From Candidatus Eiseniibacteriota bacterium (lineage in GTDB: Bacteria; Eisenbacteria; RBG-16-71-46): DNA of 48,648 nt. The notes beneath the pieces were generated by a model that did not search any database, was not told the DNA's origin, and saw only the letters and a program-made list of their open reading frames with translations. Positions within the stretch are counted from its first letter, which is position 1. Each line of letters opens with the position of its first letter. A program made the translations under genes and the position numbers. The stretch spans positions 1 through 48,648 of the forward strand of contig JADJLL010000032.1 of the NCBI GenBank assembly GCA_016710095.1. Direction: 5' to 3'. Shown here piece by piece: positions 45,659-48,648 of this stretch.

Positions 45659-46911
45659 TCAAGCGCGCTTCAGGCGGTCGGTCAGGTTCGTGAGTTCGTT
45701 CGCCAGATCGGTGAGGCGCTGCGCCGCGGCCTGCACGCCGCCGGCACCCTCGAGGGTCTGGCGTGAGATCGCGGCGACGTGCGACACGTTCCGCGAGATC
45801 TCCGTGCTGCCGGTCGCCGCCTCGCTCGTGCTGCGCGCGATCTCGTTCGTCGTCGCGCTCTGCTCCTCGATCGCGGCGGCGATCGTGTTCTGCAGCTCGT
45901 GGATCTGGGTGATGATCGAGCTCACCTCGGCGATCGCCTTCACGGCGCTCGACGTGTTGCTCTGGATGGCGTCGATCTTGTGCCCGATGTCCTCGGTCGC
46001 GGCGGCGGTCTGCTTGGCCAGCTCCTTCACCTCGTTGGCGACGACGGCGAAGCCCTTGCCGGCTTCGCCCGCGCGCGCCGCCTCGATCGTGGCGTTCAGC
46101 GCGAGGAGGTTCGTCTGCTGCGCGATCGTGGTGATCACCTTGAGCACTTGGCCGATCTCGGTGCTGCTCTCGCCGAGCCGCCCGATCGTCGCGGTCGTCT
46201 CGTCCGGCGACTGCCACCCGTCGCGGCGACGCGGGCCGCTTCGGACGTGTTCTTGGCGATCTCCGTGACGCTGGCGCTCATCTCCTCCGCGCTCGCCGCG
46301 ACCGTGTCCACGCTCTTGCTCACCTGCTCGGACGCGACGGCGACGACGTCCGTCTGCGCGGCGGCCTCGCGGGCGTCCGCGCCCATGCGCGCACTGATGG
46401 TCGCGAGCTCGCCGGCCGCGTCCGTCAGCGTGCGGGCGTCGCCCACGATGGCTTCGATCACGGTGTTCAGCGCGGCCGTCGCTTCCTTCTCGCGCTTCTC
46501 CATCGCGAGCTGCTCCGTGACGATCGCCCAGGTGACCATGCAGCCGACCCACTTGCCGCCGCCGTCGTACACCGCGATGGCGTGCAGGTCGAGTTTCTCC
46601 GTGCCGAGCGAAATGGTCGCGCGGTGCGGAAGGTTGGCGGGATCGGCGAGCATCCGGCGCTGGTGCGACGGATTCTTGTGAAAGATGTCCACGCTCGAAC
46701 CCACGACCTGCTCGGGAGGCACCGGAAGCAGGTGGCGGATCTTGCCGAGCGTCTGCAGCGAGTTCGTGTTGAGGAAGCGGATCACGTTGTCGCGGTCCGC
46801 GAACATCACGTTGATCGGCGCGGCTTCGAGCATGGCGCGGAAGGCGGACGCGGACACGCCCTTCTCTCCGGAACCGAGGGCGCCCAGCGTCAGTGTGGAA
46901 AGCGTCGACAT
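45659..46911 (-). CDS. Soluble PAS-domain methyl-accepting chemotaxis protein; apparent frameshift near 46195-46230
   Basis: From ATG 46911 the protein has a PAS-like domain (FRAMLEAAPINVMFADRDNV, then LDLHAIAVYDGGG), no membrane segment, and a signalling domain. The tip EQTNLLALNAT-like QQTNLLALNATIEAARAGEA is nearly identical to the neighbouring MCP. The first part (to SEAARVAATG) and the last part (from DETTATIGRLGESS) are in different frames, so one net base is missing around 46195-46230. The neighbour reads AAQAVRVAEETNRTVAKLGESS at that place. About 417 residues when joined. A cytoplasmic sensor of redox, a small molecule or energy state is likely. Confidence 0.85.
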
Positions 46912-46940
46912 GTCTGTCTCCGGTGCTTCGCTCCGGGCCG

Positions 46941-47420
46941 TCAGGCCGCGGCGCGAGCCTCTTCGTGTTCGGGGGAGCGGCGCGCGTTCGCGCCGGGCGT
47001 CTGAAGAGCCTTCGCGAGATCGAGAATGAGGAGCAGGCGGCCGTCGAGCTTGTAGACGCCGGTCGTCAGTTCGCGCGCCACACCCTTCACGTTCTCGGGC
47101 GGCGCTTCGAACGTGGACTCGTCGACGTTCACCACGTCGCCGATCTCGTCGACGAGCAGGCTCACGAGGGAGTCCTCGTCGCGGACCACGACGTTCATCG
47201 GCTCGCGGTCTTCCGGCAGCGGCGCGAGGCCGAGCCGGCGGCGCAGGTCGAGCGCCGTCACGATCTGGCCGCGGAGGTTGATGAGCCCGCTCACGGTCGA
47301 AGCCGCGAGCGGCACGCGCGTCATCTGCTGGCCGAGGAGCACTTCCTGGATCTGGAACACCTCGATCCCGAAGAACAGGCCGTCGAGATGGAACGTGCAG
47401 TACTGGCGGGAGTCGTTCAT
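46941..47420 (-). CDS. cheW: Chemotaxis coupling protein CheW
   Basis: The 159-residue protein has the two-barrel CheW fold: CTFHLDGLFFGIEVFQIQEV, PLAASTVSGLINLRGQIVTA, LDLRRRLGLAPL, VVRDEDSLVSLLVDEIGDVV. It couples MCPs to CheA. It lies 7 bp after cheA and 29 bp before the PAS-MCP gene, all on the minus strand. Confidence 0.95.
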   Translation of the reverse strand: MNDSRQYCTFHLDGLFFGIEVFQIQEVLLGQQMTRVPLAASTVSGLINLRGQIVTALDLRRRLGLAPLPEDREPMNVVVRDEDSLVSLLVDEIGDVVNVDESTFEAPPENVKGVARELTTGVYKLDGRLLLILDLAKALQTPGANARRSPEHEEARAAA

Positions 47421-47427
47421 GTCGTCC

Positions 47428-48648
47428 TCAGGCGGCCAGCGCGGTCTCGGCGACGTCCGGACCGGCCATGGAGAGAATGGCGTTCACGTCGAGCACGTCG
47501 GTCACGCGGCCTTGCAGCACGACCGAGCCGGAGATGCCGGCTTCGCCCGAGGTCCGCTCGACCGAAATGCGCTCGTCCACGATGTCCTCGATCTGGTTCG
47601 CCACGAGGCCGACGCTGCGGCCTTCGTAGTTGTAGACGACCACGCGAACGAGCTCGGGCCACTCGGACACGGCGGTGCCACCGGCGATGTAGTCCTCGAT
47701 GCGCAGCAGCGGCAGCAGCTGGCCGCGGTACTGCACGACGGCCCGCGTTCCGGCGTGTTCGATGTCCTTCGACTGGATCTCCTCGAGGCGCGCGACGGAG
47801 GACAGCGGCACGGCGACGCGGCGCTTCTCGCCGACGCGCAGCACGACGAGCGTGCGGCGGTCGTCCGCCGCGGCCGTCGTCTTCGCGTCGGTCTGGTCCA
47901 TCAGCGTCTGCTCGCGGACCTCGCTGATCACGCCGGAGGCCTGCGCGAGTCCGAGCACGTCGAGAATGAGCGCGACCTGGCCGTCGCCCATGATCGTGGC
48001 GCCGGCGAAGTGCGAGAGGTTCTTGAGCTGCTTGCCGAGCGGCTTCACGACGATTTCCGCCGTGTCGCTCACGCGCTCGACCACGAGCCCGAACGGACGG
48101 CCGTCGGCCTGAAGCACCACGATGTTCACGGGCGCCTGCGGGTCGGGCCGTGCCTTCACTTCGAGCGCGCGGTTCAGGTAGACGAGCGGCAGCAGTTCGC
48201 CGCGCAGGCGGTACACGGGCGCGTCGCAGATCAACTCGATCGCGGTACGGGCCTGCTCGGCTTCGAGCCGCACGAGTTCGAGCAGGCTGACCTGCGGAAT
48301 CGCGAAGCGCTCGGGGCCGCTGCTCACGATGAGCGCGGGGATGATGGCGAGCGTGAGGGGAATCTTGATGCGGATCGTCGTGCCGCGGCCGGACTCGCTG
48401 TTCACGTCGACCGAGCCGCCGATCTTCTCGATGTTCGTCTTCACGACGTCCATGCCGACGCCGCGGCCGGAGACGTTCGTGACCTTCTCGGCGGTCGAGA
48501 AGCCGGGCGCGAAGATGAGCCCGAACGCATCGCGCGGGCTGAGGCGCGAGGCGCGGTCGGCGGTGAGCACGCCGCGCTCGACGGCCTTCTTCACGACCTT
48601 GTCCACCTGGATGCCACGGCCGTCGTCGACGATCTCGATGATGACCTC
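47428..48648 (-). CDS. cheA: Chemotaxis histidine kinase CheA, C-terminal part with two CheW-like domains (partial)
   Basis: The gene runs off the right edge; 406 residues are visible. They begin inside the ATPase domain at VDDGRGI and include SGRGVGMDVVKTNIEKIGG and GRGTTIRIKIPLTLAIIPAL. Next is the P5 CheW-like domain (about 110-240: ERFAIPQVSLLELVRL, VYRLRGELLPLVYLNRAL). A second CheW-like domain follows (about 265-395: LRVGEKRRVAVPLSSVARL, VVQYRGQLLPLLRIEDYI). CheA autophosphorylates and passes phosphate to CheY and CheB. The extra CheW domain is a known but less common arrangement. P1-P3 lie outside the window. Confidence 0.93.
   Translation of the reverse strand, partial: EVIIEIVDDGRGIQVDKVVKKAVERGVLTADRASRLSPRDAFGLIFAPGFSTAEKVTNVSGRGVGMDVVKTNIEKIGGSVDVNSESGRGTTIRIKIPLTLAIIPALIVSSGPERFAIPQVSLLELVRLEAEQARTAIELICDAPVYRLRGELLPLVYLNRALEVKARPDPQAPVNIVVLQADGRPFGLVVERVSDTAEIVVKPLGKQLKNLSHFAGATIMGDGQVALILDVLGLAQASGVISEVREQTLMDQTDAKTTAAADDRRTLVVLRVGEKRRVAVPLSSVARLEEIQSKDIEHAGTRAVVQYRGQLLPLLRIEDYIAGGTAVSEWPELVRVVVYNYEGRSVGLVANQIEDIVDERISVERTSGEAGISGSVVLQGRVTDVLDVNAILSMAGPDVAETALAA

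Overview
The window is a GC-rich, gene-dense bacterial chromosome segment with 36 protein genes, one tRNA, no gap above 300 bp, and no insertion sequence, prophage or CRISPR array that I can see. Exported proteins ending in a FlgD-like Ig / sorting-type domain, an OmpA protein with calcium-type (TSP3) repeats, FadL, and a tilS-hpt-ftsH block point to a Gram-negative member of the FCB superphylum. Candidatus Eisenbacteria or a relative is my best guess; this is inferred from gene content, not from a marker phylogeny.

Layout. 1-7.2 kb (+): two tandem paralogous secreted proteins (the first cut by the window edge), an Ig-like lipoprotein, and two exported proteins of similar architecture. 7.3-12.4 kb (+): a MrfA/YprA-like helicase, a SAM methyltransferase, a MrfB/YprB-like exonuclease and a GT-D-fold glycosyltransferase. 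12.5-16.1 kb (+): a zinc-ribbon/Gly-rich/zinc-ribbon/Gly-rich/cold-shock protein behind a long structured leader, a DUF885 peptidase, and an alpha/beta hydrolase. 16.2-27.7 kb: a divergent fatty-acid region. On the minus strand acyl-CoA synthetase, FadL and an SGNH-hydrolase lipoprotein form one unit. On the plus strand a TPR protein, thiolase and FadJ-type enzyme form another, followed by an M2 peptidase and a small exported protein. Together they cover import, CoA activation and beta-oxidation.

27.9-35.7 kb (-): ftsH, hpt, tilS and a CAU-anticodon tRNA, then a RecB-like nuclease, cdaA (c-di-AMP synthesis), folP and a DinB-fold protein. 35.9-37.4 kb (+): the OmpA/TSP3 protein. 37.4-48.6 kb (-): a hybrid histidine kinase and a chemotaxis operon read as cheA (cut by the window end), cheW, PAS-type MCP, transmembrane MCP, cheY, cheB, cheR.

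Five genes (mrfA-like, alpha/beta hydrolase, SGNH, FadL, PAS-MCP) each need exactly one reading-frame change to give a full-length family member. Indel errors in the assembly are the simplest explanation, though real inactivation cannot be excluded. The items I find most worth following are the zinc-ribbon/cold-shock fusion with its leader, the mrfA-methyltransferase-mrfB locus, the CAU tRNA next to tilS, and the RecB-like nuclease that keeps its four cysteines but seems to have lost catalytic residues.
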